From assembly GCF_040529055.1 (NCBI RefSeq), contig NZ_CP132342.1:3656001-3720000 (forward strand): a stretch of 64,000 nucleotides of DNA, in the 5' to 3' direction. Positions 32,932 through 43,166 of the stretch are shown here, piece by piece; within the stretch, counting starts at the first letter, position 1; each line of letters opens with the position of its first letter. The stretch is from Xanthomonas sontii (GTDB taxonomy: Bacteria; Pseudomonadota; Gammaproteobacteria; Xanthomonadales; Xanthomonadaceae). The notes under the pieces were generated by a model. The model was not told the origin of the DNA and ran no database searches. It saw only the letters and a program-made list of their open reading frames with translations. A program made the position numbers and the translations under genes.

Positions 32932-34022
32932 CACGCCGCCTCCCGCTGCCGCGCGTCCAGCAAGGCTTCCACCTCGCGCGCACGGTGCGTGTAGGTGTGG
33001 TCGCGCAACAGGCGTTGCCGTGCCCGCGCGCCAATCGCCTGCGCCTGCGCGGCGTCGATGCGTTGCAGGTAATGCGCCACCTGCTCGCTGTCGTGCGCGA
33101 CCAGCACCTCGCGCTGCGGTTCGAGGAACGCCTCGATCCCTTCCCAGGCATCGACGATCAGGCAGGCGCCGGCGCCGGCCGCCTCGAACACCCGCGTCGG
33201 CGGCGACCAGCCGAAGCGCGCCATGCTGTCGCGGTTGACGTTGAGCACCATGCGCACGCTGCAGTTGAAGGCGTTGTGGTCGCGCGTGGACACGTGGCCG
33301 AGCGTGCGCACGTTGTCCGGCAGGTCTGCGTCCCAACCGCTGCCGCCGAGCAGGAATCTCGCGTCAGGCAGGCGCCGCGCCGGTTCCAGGAAGAACTGCC
33401 GCACCCGCGCCTCGCGGTCCGGCAGGCGGTTGCCGAGGAAGCCCAGGTCGGCGGCAAAATCCCGCTGCGCCGGCGACGGATGGTGGCTCGAGGGGTCCAG
33501 CGCGTTGTAGATCGGCACGCATTCGGCCGCGCCCAGTGCGCGATAGGCAGAGACCACGCGCGGCCCGCCGCCGTAGGTCAGCACCAGGTCGTAGCGCGGG
33601 ATCTGCGCGCGGAACGGGTCGTCCGCATCGGCCTGCACCCGCTCCAGCGTCGCCGGCGCGTCCACGTCCCAGAACAGCACCTGGGTGCGCGGCGAGCGCA
33701 GGCCCAGCACTTCGCGCTCCAGGAACGCATCGAACACGCCGACGCCGCTGGCCTTGACCACCACGTCGGCGCCGCGCGCCTGCTCCAGCGCGCGCGCCGC
33801 ATCGGCCTCGGCGGCCCCGGGATACACGGTGACCTGCGCCCACTCCGGATCGTCGATGTCGCGGTGCTGCTGGCGCCCGAACGCATCGGGCTCGAAGAAG
33901 TGGATGCGGTGGCCGCGCTGCGCCAGTGCATGCAGCAGGCCGCGGTAGTAGGTGGCCGCCCCGTTCCAATACGAGGACACCAGGCTGGAACCGAAGAAGG
34001 CGATCTGCAACGGGCTAGGCAT
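32931..34022 (-). CDS. CgeB-like glycosyltransferase, second tandem copy
   Basis: This 363-residue glycosyltransferase-like protein has SSYWNGAATYYRGLLHAL (about 12-29) near the N-terminus, a middle segment TLGHVSTRDHNAFNCSVRMV, and the donor block RVFEAAGAGACLIVDAWEG. It is closely similar in layout to the genes on both sides. The start overlaps the first copy's stop by 8 bases. Distinct donor-pocket residues among the three copies suggest different donor or acceptor sugars, so they may add sequential residues to one glycan. Confidence 0.8.
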   Translation of the reverse strand: MPSPLQIAFFGSSLVSSYWNGAATYYRGLLHALAQRGHRIHFFEPDAFGRQQHRDIDDPEWAQVTVYPGAAEADAARALEQARGADVVVKASGVGVFDAFLEREVLGLRSPRTQVLFWDVDAPATLERVQADADDPFRAQIPRYDLVLTYGGGPRVVSAYRALGAAECVPIYNALDPSSHHPSPAQRDFAADLGFLGNRLPDREARVRQFFLEPARRLPDARFLLGGSGWDADLPDNVRTLGHVSTRDHNAFNCSVRMVLNVNRDSMARFGWSPPTRVFEAAGAGACLIVDAWEGIEAFLEPQREVLVAHDSEQVAHYLQRIDAAQAQAIGARARQRLLRDHTYTHRAREVEALLDARQREAA

Positions 34023-35139
34023 GACTGAGGCTCCGGTGGTCGTGGCGCGCGGCGGGCGCGTCGAGTTCGGCGAGGACCGCCAGCAGTTCGTCGACGCGGT
34101 GCGCGCAACTGTGGCGGGTGCGGATGGTGTGCAGACCGTGCATGCGCAGCGCCGCGGCCAGCTCGGCGTCGTGCAGCACGTCGTGCAGGTGGCGCTGCAT
34201 CTGCGCACCGTCGCGCGCCACCAGGTAATCGCGGCCGGGCGCGAACAACTGTTCGGCGTCCTCCCACGGCGCGCACACCAGCGGAATGCCGCAGGCCAGC
34301 GCCTCGAACACGCGGATCGTGGGAATGCCGGGCAAGGCGCGCACGTAGGGCCGCCGCGGCACGTGCACGGTGACGCGGAAATGCGCGAACGCCTGCGGCG
34401 CGCGATGGTTGGGCAGCCAGCCGGCATAGTCGATGCCGGCCGCGGCCAGCGCCTGCAGGGCCTGCGGCGGATAGCGCACGCCGTGGATGCGCGCGCGAAG
34501 GCGCAGGCGCCGCACCGGCTGGATCAGGAAGGTATCCAGTTCCTGCGCGCGCTCGTCGTCGCCCCAGTTGCCGATCCACAGCAGGTCGCCCTGCTGCGCC
34601 TGCCCGAGCTGCGGCTGGAACACGCGCAGATCCGCCGCCTCGTGCCAGGTCCACACGCGCGCGCTCCAGCCATGGCGCAGATACTGCTGGCGCACCGCTT
34701 CGCCGAAGGCGAGTACGCCGTCGTAGTCGGACAGGTCGAACTGCGCCATCTCGTCGGGGGCGCTGACCGAGCGGTGGTGGGTGTCATGGAACAACACGCG
34801 ACATCCGGCAGGCGCCTCGCGGCCGACCCGCGCGATCAGCGCCGGCGCGTTCCATTCGTGTACCAGCACCACGTCGGCACCATCCAGCACCTGCGTCAGA
34901 TCCAGCGTGGCCAGGTCGTAGCGCGTGCTGCGCAGCTGCGGAAAGGCATCGGCGAAGGCCTGCAACGGCGCTTCGCCCTCCTCCGCCTGCAGTTGCGCAC
35001 GGCTCCAGCTGTCGTGCGGCTCGTACACCGCCACCGCGTGCCCGCGCGCCTGCAGTTCGGCGACGATGCCGCGCAGGAAATGCGCATTGCCGTGGTTCCA
35101 GTCCGACACCAGCGAGTGATAGAACAGCACGAATTTCAT
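34015..35139 (-). CDS. CgeB-like glycosyltransferase, first tandem copy
   Basis: This 374-residue protein has N-terminal SDWNHGNAHFLRGIVAEL (about 12-29), LLWIGNWGDDERAQEL where the middle of the fold begins, and the donor block RVFEALACGIPLVCAPWED followed by APGRDYLVA. It is the most divergent of the three tandem copies. It starts at the ATG at 35139, overlapping the GT4 gene stop by 4 bases, consistent with translational coupling. The sugar specificity is unknown. Confidence 0.8.
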   Translation of the reverse strand: MKFVLFYHSLVSDWNHGNAHFLRGIVAELQARGHAVAVYEPHDSWSRAQLQAEEGEAPLQAFADAFPQLRSTRYDLATLDLTQVLDGADVVLVHEWNAPALIARVGREAPAGCRVLFHDTHHRSVSAPDEMAQFDLSDYDGVLAFGEAVRQQYLRHGWSARVWTWHEAADLRVFQPQLGQAQQGDLLWIGNWGDDERAQELDTFLIQPVRRLRLRARIHGVRYPPQALQALAAAGIDYAGWLPNHRAPQAFAHFRVTVHVPRRPYVRALPGIPTIRVFEALACGIPLVCAPWEDAEQLFAPGRDYLVARDGAQMQRHLHDVLHDAELAAALRMHGLHTIRTRHSCAHRVDELLAVLAELDAPAARHDHRSLSHA

Positions 35140-36299
35140 GCACCGACTCCGATCGAGGAAAGCAAGGGGACCGGCGGGCCGGCGCGTCCGGCAACGCGGG
35201 GCGTGCCGCGATGCGCGATCAGCGCCCGATAGCGCTGGCGATAGGCCGCGGCCATGGCGGTGGCGGTGTAGTGCCGCGCCTGCGCAACCGCGCGCCGGGC
35301 CATGCGCTGACGCAGCAGCGGATCGCCGATCAGGCGCTGCAACTGCGCCGTCAGCGCCCGTGCGTCGTCCGGCGCGACGTACAGCGCCGCATCGCCCCAG
35401 ACCTCGCGCAGGCTGGGGATGTCGCCCAGTACCAGGGCGCAGCCGGCCTGCGCCGCTTCCAGCGCCGACAGCCCGAACGGCTCGTAGCGCGCCGGCAGCG
35501 CATACACGCTGGCGCGGGCCATCCAGCGGCGCAGGCGCGACGGCGACAGCTGGCCCAGCCGCAGCGCCGGCGCGATCGCCGCGGTGCCGCCGTCCGGATG
35601 CGCCGCTTCGCCGGCAATGCGCAGCGCCCACGGCAGCTGCGGCGCCACCGCGGCCAGCGTCCGCAGATTCTTCGCCTCGTCCCACAGCCGTCCTGCCGCC
35701 AGCACCAGGGGTCGCTTGGCGCTGGCCGGCACCGGCCGCGACAGCGGCGCGGTGCCATTGGCGATCACGCTGCACGGCACGTCCAGCGGATACTGCGCGC
35801 GCAAGGCCGCCAGCATCGCCTGGGTCGGCGCGACCACGTGATCGGCCGCCGCAAGGCCCGCAGCGACCGTCGCGCGGTAGTGATCCCACTCCGGCGGCAG
35901 CGCCTCGCCGCGCACCGCCTGCCACCAGGAGCCGACGCAGGAATGCGCGGTCATCAGCACCGGCGCAGGCCACGCCAGGGCGCCGTGCGCATAGTCGTTC
36001 AGATGCACCACGTCCGGACGCACCTGCGCCGCCAGTGCCTGCAGCCAGCGCCCGGCGGCGGCAACGTCGGCCCAGGGATCGTCCATCCACAGCAGCCGGT
36101 AGCCGCTGGCATGCACGCGCAGTCCCTGGATCGCCGCGGCCTCGCGCCACTGCGCCGGCGTGGGGGTCGCGCCCATCGTCGCCAGTTCCACGCGATCGCC
36201 CTGCGCGGTCAGCACCCGGCACAGGCTCAGCGCGTACTGCCACACGCCGCCGACGGTGTCGGCGGTCATCAGGATCCGCAGCGGGCGCTCAGCGTCCAT
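35136..36299 (-). CDS. GT4-family glycosyltransferase
   Basis: This 387-residue GT-B transferase of family 4 has the N-terminal MTADTVGGVWQYALSLCRVL (about 10-29), acceptor-side HLNDYAHGALAW and VLAAGRLWDEAKNLRTL, and the E-x7-E retaining-transferase block PARYEPFGLSALEAAQAGCA (about 280-299). It is cytosolic or peripheral and probably begins or extends the glycan with a nucleotide-sugar donor made by the operon's sugar enzymes. The ATG at 36299 overlaps the Gfo/Idh stop by 11 bases. Confidence 0.88.
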   Translation of the reverse strand: MDAERPLRILMTADTVGGVWQYALSLCRVLTAQGDRVELATMGATPTPAQWREAAAIQGLRVHASGYRLLWMDDPWADVAAAGRWLQALAAQVRPDVVHLNDYAHGALAWPAPVLMTAHSCVGSWWQAVRGEALPPEWDHYRATVAAGLAAADHVVAPTQAMLAALRAQYPLDVPCSVIANGTAPLSRPVPASAKRPLVLAAGRLWDEAKNLRTLAAVAPQLPWALRIAGEAAHPDGGTAAIAPALRLGQLSPSRLRRWMARASVYALPARYEPFGLSALEAAQAGCALVLGDIPSLREVWGDAALYVAPDDARALTAQLQRLIGDPLLRQRMARRAVAQARHYTATAMAAAYRQRYRALIAHRGTPRVAGRAGPPVPLLSSIGVGA

Positions 36300-37302
36300 A
36301 GAGCGCGTCCACGGTGCGGGCGACCTCGAGCAGATGCAGCGCCGCCGGGTCGAAACCGGGGTCGGTGGCCAGGCGCTCGGCCCAGTCCAGCAAGGCGCGC
36401 CCGCCCCAGGCGTCCGGTGGCGAAGCCAGGCGCTCGCAGCGCGTGCCGTCGAAGCGGTCCACGGTGAAGTCGAAGAACGAGCCGTCGACATTGCGCAGTG
36501 CCGCGCCGCCACCGGTGCCGTACACGTTGGCCTGGATCACCGCGTCGCAACCGGCCGGCAGCCGCCACGAGCAGGCCATGCGCACGCTGGCGCCGTTGTC
36601 CATGCGCCACTGCGCGCTGGCGTAGTCCTCCACCTGCCGCACCGGCCGGGTCAGCGGCCGGCCTTGCGCGTACAGTGCCGCCTGCAGCTCGTGATGGCCG
36701 CCGCTGCCGGTGAGCCACATCGCCAGGTCCAGCAGATGGATGCCCAGGTCCATCACGCAGCCGCCACCGGAACGGGCGATGTCGTAGAACCAGTCCTTGT
36801 CCGGGCCGTAGGCGTTGTGGAACAGCAGGTCGATCGCGAACACCTCGCCCAATGCGCCCTGCGCGATCTGCTCGCGCAGCGTCGCCATGCCCTTGGCGAA
36901 GCGGTAGCTGAAATCCACCGCGAGCAGGCGGTCGTGGCGTCGCGCCAGCGCCAGCACCTGCTCGGCTTCGGCGGCGGTGCGGGTCAGCGGCTTCTGGCAG
37001 AACACCGCCAGGCCGCGCTGCAAGGCCGCGGCGGCCTGCGCCGCGTGCGCGCCACTGGGCGTGGCGATGACCAGGCCGTCCAGGTCCTCGCGCGCCAGCA
37101 GCGCCTCCAGGTCGGGCAGCAGGTCGGCGGCCGGTGCGTCTTGGCGTGCGTCGTGCAGCGCCGTCGCGCTGGCATCGGCGATCGCCACCACCTCGCCGAG
37201 CCCGCTGTCGGCCAGGGCGCGCATGCGCGCGCGGCCGATCCAGCCGACCCCGAGGAAGCCCAGCCGTGGCGCGCGCCAGCGCGGTTGCGCGTACGCGTTC
37301 AT
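36289..37302 (-). CDS. Gfo/Idh/MocA-family NAD(P)-dependent oxidoreductase
   Basis: This 337-residue Rossmann-fold enzyme has the dinucleotide motif GFLGVGWIGRARMRAL (about 15-30), the family's KP motif in CQKPLTRTAAEAEQ (about 107-120) and GGGCVMDLGIHLLDLAMWL (about 188-206), with the His that usually serves catalysis. Such enzymes oxidise or reduce hydroxyls of sugars or inositol. With the alcohol dehydrogenase next door (4-base overlap) it could interconvert a sugar alcohol and keto-sugar as donor precursor or modification. The substrate is unknown. Confidence 0.85.
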   Translation of the reverse strand: MNAYAQPRWRAPRLGFLGVGWIGRARMRALADSGLGEVVAIADASATALHDARQDAPAADLLPDLEALLAREDLDGLVIATPSGAHAAQAAAALQRGLAVFCQKPLTRTAAEAEQVLALARRHDRLLAVDFSYRFAKGMATLREQIAQGALGEVFAIDLLFHNAYGPDKDWFYDIARSGGGCVMDLGIHLLDLAMWLTGSGGHHELQAALYAQGRPLTRPVRQVEDYASAQWRMDNGASVRMACSWRLPAGCDAVIQANVYGTGGGAALRNVDGSFFDFTVDRFDGTRCERLASPPDAWGGRALLDWAERLATDPGFDPAALHLLEVARTVDALYGR

Positions 37303-38261
37303 GCCAGCACCACGGCTTTGAGGAACCCATCCGGGCGCGCGTCCATTGCCGCGAATGCCTGCGGCAACTGGTCCAGCGCGTAGCGATGGGTCAACAGCGG
37401 GAACGGATCCAGGCGCCCGTCGGCGACCGCCTCCACCGCCTCCTGCAAGCCGCGCAACGCCACCCGCGGATCGCGTTCGTGCGCGTTGACCACGTCCAGG
37501 CCGCGCCAGTTCCACTGCTGCATGTCGACCTGGCGCGGGCCGTCCTGGTGGTAGCCGGCGATGACCAGGCGCCCGCCCTCGCCGCACAGCGCGCTGGCGA
37601 TATCCAGGGTGACCTGCTCGCCTGCGGCCTCGATCACCCGCAGGCAGCCGCTGCCGCCGGTGAGTTCGTGCACCGCACCGATCGCCGCGTAGCGATCCTC
37701 GGTGGCCAGCGTGGCGCTGGCGCCGCACTGGCGCGCGACCTGCAGGGCGTAGTCGCGCCGCGACAGCGCGATCACCTGCGCACCCAGGCCGGTGGCCAAC
37801 TGGATCAACAGCGCGCCGATGAAGCCCACTCCGACCACCGCCACGGTCTGGCCGGGGCGGATGTCGCTGCGGCGCAGGATGTTCATCGCACAGGCCAGCG
37901 GCTCGCCAGGCAGGTCGCGGCCGTCCAGCGCCGGCGGCAACCGCACCAGCGCATCGGTCTCGGCCAGGTCGTACTCGGCGTAGGCCCGGCCGGACAATAG
38001 CGCGACTCGGTCGCCCGGCGCCCAGCCCTGCACCTCGGCACCGACCGCGTCGATCTCGCCCCAGCCTTCGTGGCCCGGCGCACCGGGTTCGAACGGATAG
38101 GCGAACCAGGGCCGGCCGGCCCACACCGGCAGATTGGACGCGCACACGCCGCAGCCCTGCAGGCGCACCCGCACCTGCTGCGGGGCGGGTTCGGGACGCG
38201 ACTGGCGCTGCGTGACGATGCGGCCCGGGCCTTCGAACACGGCGGCATGCATGCTGTTCAT
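37299..38261 (-). CDS. Medium-chain alcohol dehydrogenase-like oxidoreductase
   Basis: This 320-residue MDR-fold enzyme keeps the catalytic-zinc ligands: Cys in GCGVCASNLPVW (about 40), His-Glu in PGHEGWGEID (about 64-65) and the Glu of GEPLACAMN (about 118). The Rossmann motif is VVGVGFIGALLIQLA (about 142-156). The four-cysteine structural zinc lobe is absent. It resembles sugar-alcohol dehydrogenases. The start ATG at 38261 overlaps the fusion gene stop by 4 bases; the ATG three codons later is an alternative. It probably works on the same small metabolite as the Gfo/Idh enzyme. Confidence 0.85.
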   Translation of the reverse strand: MNSMHAAVFEGPGRIVTQRQSRPEPAPQQVRVRLQGCGVCASNLPVWAGRPWFAYPFEPGAPGHEGWGEIDAVGAEVQGWAPGDRVALLSGRAYAEYDLAETDALVRLPPALDGRDLPGEPLACAMNILRRSDIRPGQTVAVVGVGFIGALLIQLATGLGAQVIALSRRDYALQVARQCGASATLATEDRYAAIGAVHELTGGSGCLRVIEAAGEQVTLDIASALCGEGGRLVIAGYHQDGPRQVDMQQWNWRGLDVVNAHERDPRVALRGLQEAVEAVADGRLDPFPLLTHRYALDQLPQAFAAMDARPDGFLKAVVLA

Positions 38262-40378
38262 GCGGCGTGGATCCTCCGTTGCGGTGGGGAAACAGGTGCG
38301 GCGCGCTCGGCCTGCGTGTGCAGCCAGCGGTGCAGCCGGGCGATGCCGGCCTCGGCGCCGACGCGAGGTGACCAGCCGGTGGCCGCGGCGAAGGCGCGGG
38401 TGTCGGAGACGTAATAACGCTGGTCGCCGACCCGCGGCGCCGCGTGCGCCAGTTCCAGGCGATGGCCGACCAGCGACTCGATCCGGCGCAGCACCTCGCG
38501 CAGGCTGGCGGCGTTGGCGGGGCCGCCGCCCATGTTGAACGCCCGCCCGGACAGCCGCGGCATCTGCGCCTGGCATTGCAGGAACGCCTCGACCAGGTCG
38601 TCCACGAACAACAGATCGCGGACCTGGCGGCCATCGCCGTATACGGTGATCGGCTGCCCCTGCAGCGCGCGGATCAGGAAATGCGCGACCCAGCCCTGGT
38701 CTTCGTTGCCGCATTGGTGCGGGCCGTAGATGCAGCTCATCCGCAGCACCACCGCCTGCAGGCCGAAGCTGCGCGCATAGTCCAGCACGTACTGGTCGGC
38801 ACCGCCCTTGGAGCAGCCGTAGGGGCTGTGGAAATCCAGCGCGCGGCGCTCGTCGATGCCGCGCGCGCGCAGCAGCGGATCGCTCGGCTGGTAGCGCTGC
38901 GCGTCGGCTTCCAGAGCGACGTCGTCCAGCGCGCCATAGACCTTGTTGGTGGAGGTGAACAGCAGCGGCGGCGGGCGCCGCGCGCCGCGGATCGCCTCGA
39001 GCACGTTGAAGGTGCCGCGCAGGTTGACCTCGAAGTCGTGCGACGGATCCTCCAGGCTGGAGGTCACCGCCACCTGCGCGGCCAGGTGGAACACCTGCGC
39101 CGCCTGCGCCACTGCATCGCCGAGCAGATGCCGATCGCGCACGTCGCCCACTTCCACCTGCAGACGCTCGCCGGGATAGTGGCGACGCAGCCACTGCAGG
39201 TTGTGCTCCACGCCCGGGCGCGACAGGTTGTCGTAGACGATGACCCGGCGTCCGCTGTCGAGCAGGCGCGCGGCCAGATTGGTGCCGATGAAGCCGGCGC
39301 CGCCGGTGATCAGCACCGCATCCTGCCCACGCGACCGCGGCAGGGTGTGGATCGGCGCGTGCGCGTCGGCGCGTGGCGCGACCGTCGGCGCCGGCGCGAG
39401 GTCCGGGCGCGGCGCGCGCGACAGGTTGGCGCCGTGCTCGTGGTGCAGCGACGCCAGCGCCTGGATGCCGTCGTAGCCCTGCTCGGCCCACAGCCGGTAC
39501 AGCAGCTTGGCGCGGCCGCGCTCGTCGCGCAGGCCGAAGTGATAGTGGCGCTCGTCCTCGTGGAAACCGTCCTGGTGGCTGATGCTGCCGTGCAGGTCGC
39601 GCGCGGCATACCAGTACAGCCGCTCCACCGGCGCATCCAGGGTCTCGCGCAACTGCCGTACCTGCTCGATCTCGTCATGCCGCCAGGTCGAATACCCGGT
39701 CTCGCTGAGCCAGACCTGCGGCTGCAGACCGTGCGCGGCCAGCACCGCGCGGACGTCGCCGAGCACCTCCGCCCACGGCCGGCGGCGGAAATCCCAGGTG
39801 CCGGGAAAGCCGTGCACGCCGACCGCGTCGATGTGCGCCAGCGCCCCACGCTGCGCCATCAGCGCCAGCCAGTTCGGATCGGTCGGGCACATGCCGCCGA
39901 GCAGGGTCTTCTTGCCCAACTGGTGCGCCCAGTGCGCGGCCTGGCCGATCATCTCGGCGAAGCGCTGCCAGTCGTGGTCCAGGTGCCAGTCCCAGTCGTT
40001 GAGGTTGTTCGGCTCGTTCCACAGTTCGATCCACTCGAAGCCGGCGCCGAAGCGACCCACCACCTGGTCGATGAAATCGGCGAAGGCCTTGCTGTCGCGC
40101 GGCGGCGACGCCGTGCGCGGCTCCAGCCCCAGCGATGGCGGGGTGTAGCAGAAGCACGGCAGCACCTCGCAGTGGGCGCTCAGCAGCGGCATCAGCCAGG
40201 CGTACCAGCGCTCGCCTTCGGCGGTGTGCCAGTCGGCCCAGGAGAACTGGGTGCGCAGCCGGCGCACGCCGAGCTCGCGCATGTCGCGCAACAGCGCATG
40301 CACCGCATCCTCGTCGCCGATGCGCAACCATTCGATCAGGCCGATCTCGGCCAGCCGTTCGCGTGCCTGTGCGCTCAT
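38258..40378 (-). CDS. Fusion of a clan-A glycoside hydrolase-like domain and an NDP-sugar epimerase
   Basis: This is a 706-residue, two-domain cytosolic protein. Residues 1-320 form a TIM-barrel glycosidase-like domain with the acid/base Glu in IELWNEPNNLNDW (about 122) and the nucleophile Glu in VWLSETGYSTW (about 226), as in GH39/GH5-type enzymes. After a proline-rich linker (about 320-350), residues 353-706 form an extended SDR: GGAGFIGTNLAA (359-370), then FTSTNKVYG and HSPYGCSKGGADQYV with the Tyr-x3-Lys pair. The epimerase half resembles UDP-glucose 4-epimerase/tyvelose epimerase. No frameshift or internal start with a ribosome site was seen between the halves, so the fusion looks real. 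Confidence 0.85.
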   Translation of the reverse strand: MSAQARERLAEIGLIEWLRIGDEDAVHALLRDMRELGVRRLRTQFSWADWHTAEGERWYAWLMPLLSAHCEVLPCFCYTPPSLGLEPRTASPPRDSKAFADFIDQVVGRFGAGFEWIELWNEPNNLNDWDWHLDHDWQRFAEMIGQAAHWAHQLGKKTLLGGMCPTDPNWLALMAQRGALAHIDAVGVHGFPGTWDFRRRPWAEVLGDVRAVLAAHGLQPQVWLSETGYSTWRHDEIEQVRQLRETLDAPVERLYWYAARDLHGSISHQDGFHEDERHYHFGLRDERGRAKLLYRLWAEQGYDGIQALASLHHEHGANLSRAPRPDLAPAPTVAPRADAHAPIHTLPRSRGQDAVLITGGAGFIGTNLAARLLDSGRRVIVYDNLSRPGVEHNLQWLRRHYPGERLQVEVGDVRDRHLLGDAVAQAAQVFHLAAQVAVTSSLEDPSHDFEVNLRGTFNVLEAIRGARRPPPLLFTSTNKVYGALDDVALEADAQRYQPSDPLLRARGIDERRALDFHSPYGCSKGGADQYVLDYARSFGLQAVVLRMSCIYGPHQCGNEDQGWVAHFLIRALQGQPITVYGDGRQVRDLLFVDDLVEAFLQCQAQMPRLSGRAFNMGGGPANAASLREVLRRIESLVGHRLELAHAAPRVGDQRYYVSDTRAFAAATGWSPRVGAEAGIARLHRWLHTQAERAAPVSPPQRRIHAA

Positions 40379-41518
40379 CCCTGCAACCCCCGCCGCGCCA
40401 GCTCGGCATTGGCCGCCTCCACGCCGTCGGCGGCGGTCTGCTCGCGCAGCCACTCCACCAGTTCTTCCAGGCCCTGCTGCAGGTCCACCTGCGGCGCATA
40501 GCCGATGCGTTCGCGGGCCAGCGCGATATCGGCGAAGCAGTGGCGGATGTCGCCGACCCGGTAGTTGCCGGAGACCTGCGGCGGCAGATCGTCGATGCCC
40601 ATCGCCGCGGCGATGCGCTGCCCCACTTCGTTGATGCTGACCGCCTGGCCGCTGCCGACGTTGAGCGCCAGGCCGGCGGCGCTTTCGCATTCGTAGGCCA
40701 GGCGGCAGGCGCGCGCGACGTCGCTGACATGGACGAAATCGCGGCGTTGCGCACCGTCCTCGAAGATCACCGGCGGTTTGCGGTTGAGCAACCGCGCCGC
40801 GAAGATCGCCAGCACACCGGTGTAGGGATTGGACAGCGCCTGGCGCGTGCCGTAGATGTTGAAGAAGCGCAACGCGGTGGTCGGGATCGCATACGCCTGG
40901 CCGACGATCAGGCACAGGCGTTCCTGGTCCAGCTTGGACAGCGCGTACACCGAGGAAGGTTCGGCCGGCTTGCGTTCGTCGGTCGGCACCGGCTGCAGCG
41001 GGCGCCCGTCCACGCTCGGCTCCCACTGCGCGCGGCGCAGTTGCGCCAGCGGGCGCTCGCGCACCGGCACCGGCGTGCCGTCGGCATCGACGTAGGCGCC
41101 CTCGCCGTAGATGCTCATGCTCGACGCCACCACCAGCCGCTGCACCGGCCGCTCCACCAGCGCTTCCAGCAGCACCGCGGTGCCGAGATTGTTGGTATGG
41201 GTGTAGTGCGCGATCTGGTACATGCTCTGGCCGACGCCGACTGCCGCGGCGAGGTGAAACACCCCGTCCACATCGCGCAGCGCAAGCCGTACCGCCACCG
41301 GATCGCAGACGTCGCCGACCATCAGCTCCACGTCCTCCGCGAGATACGCCGGTCGCGCGGCCTGCATGCCGTGCACCTGCGCGCACAGGTTGTCCAGCAC
41401 CCGCACCCGGTAGCCGTGGGCAAGCAGTTCGTCGGCCAGATGCGAGCCGACGAAGCCGGCGCCACCGGTGATCAGCACGCGCTTGCCGGCCTGCGCGCGG
41501 CTGGCGCTGCTCCTGAGT

Positions 41519-41532
<14 letters not shown>
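40375..41532 (-). CDS. NAD-dependent NDP-sugar epimerase/dehydratase (extended SDR)
   Basis: This 385-residue extended SDR has NAD motif ITGGAGFVGSHLADELL (about 20-36), HLAAAVGVGQSMYQI, the active Ser in VASSMSIYGEGAYV and the Tyr-x3-Lys in SSVYALSKLDQERL. It is most like UDP-glucose 4-epimerase family members. It begins at a GTG (41532) that overlaps the upstream decarboxylase by 14 bases. It likely supplies an epimerised donor sugar for the downstream glycosyltransferases. The exact reaction cannot be read from the sequence. Confidence 0.85.
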
Positions 41533-42529
<997 letters not shown>

Positions 42530-42578
42530 CGACTCCTCGCAGAGGCCGGGCGTCATCGCCTGGCGTGGGAGACTCAGC

Positions 42579-42593
42579 GCAAATCGCGTGCCA
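42579..42593 (-). promoter_or_regulatory. Sigma-54 (-24/-12) promoter of the glycan operon
   Basis: Read on the minus strand, TGGCACGCGATTTGC matches the sigma-54 consensus TGGCAC-N5-TTGC exactly. The transcript would start near 42567, about 38 bases before the ATG at 42529. A dyad ACGCA-A-TGCGT at 42694-42704 lies about 115 bases upstream, at a usual distance for an enhancer, but it is short. Confidence 0.85.
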
Positions 42594-42982
42594 AGTACCG
42601 GCGAAACCGCAGCGCAATGCGGCGGACGGCGTCGCTGCGCGCGATGCCGCGGACGTTTCGGCGACGGCCTGTCCCGTTCTGTGACCGACGCGTACGCAAT
42701 GCGTGCATGCGCGCGTGGGCGTGACGTGAAGTCAGCCGCGCGCCTGCAAGGCGCGAAGGAAAAAATTGCCGGGCTGGGGCCGCGTCAGCGCGTAACCTGC
42801 GCCAGCGGCGCGGCCCATGCTGCAACGGTCGCGAATGCTCGGCCAACGGGGCCGCAGTGAGGGAGGCGGGACGTTCTCGCCTCCGCGCGGCTGGCACGAC
42901 AATCGGGACGGCGCATCCGCACCGGCGATGCGCCATGCCCCGGGTCAGGCGAGCGCCGTGGCTTCGGCCGGCATGCGGGCAT
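42594..42982. other. Non-coding upstream region of the glycan operon
   Basis: No gene is supported between the sigma-54 promoter and the tRNA-Gly terminator. Apart from the weak dyad at 42694-42704 and general GC-rich sequence, nothing distinctive is visible. The length suits an enhancer and DNA-bending region. Confidence 0.5.
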
Positions 42983-43007
42983 GAAAAAAGGGCCGAAGCC
43001 CTTTTTC
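42983..43007 (-). terminator. Rho-independent terminator of tRNA-Gly copy 2
   Basis: On the minus strand, GAAAAAGGGC, loop TTCG and GCCCTTTTTTC form a tetraloop hairpin with a T-run, 44 bases after the tRNA. Confidence 0.9.
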
Positions 43008-43050
43008 GGACATCCTGTGCATCTGCACTGGATGTCGGTACTGCTGAATG

Positions 43051-43126
<76 letters not shown>

Positions 43127-43138
43127 TTGAGGCCGCGA

Positions 43139-43166
43139 ATTCTACCGGGACCACGCAGCCTGTCAA
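43139..43166 (-). promoter_or_regulatory. Sigma-70 promoter of tRNA-Gly copy 2
   Basis: On the minus strand, TTGACA (43166-43161) and TAGAAT (43144-43139) are 16 bases apart. The -35 box overlaps the pgsA stop codon, so the tRNA is not solely dependent on pgsA transcription. Confidence 0.8.

Noticed and set aside
42694..42704. ACGCA-A-TGCGT dyad as the activator's enhancer
   Set aside because: The position is suitable, but a 5-base arm is expected by chance in GC-rich DNA, so it is mentioned only as a possibility.
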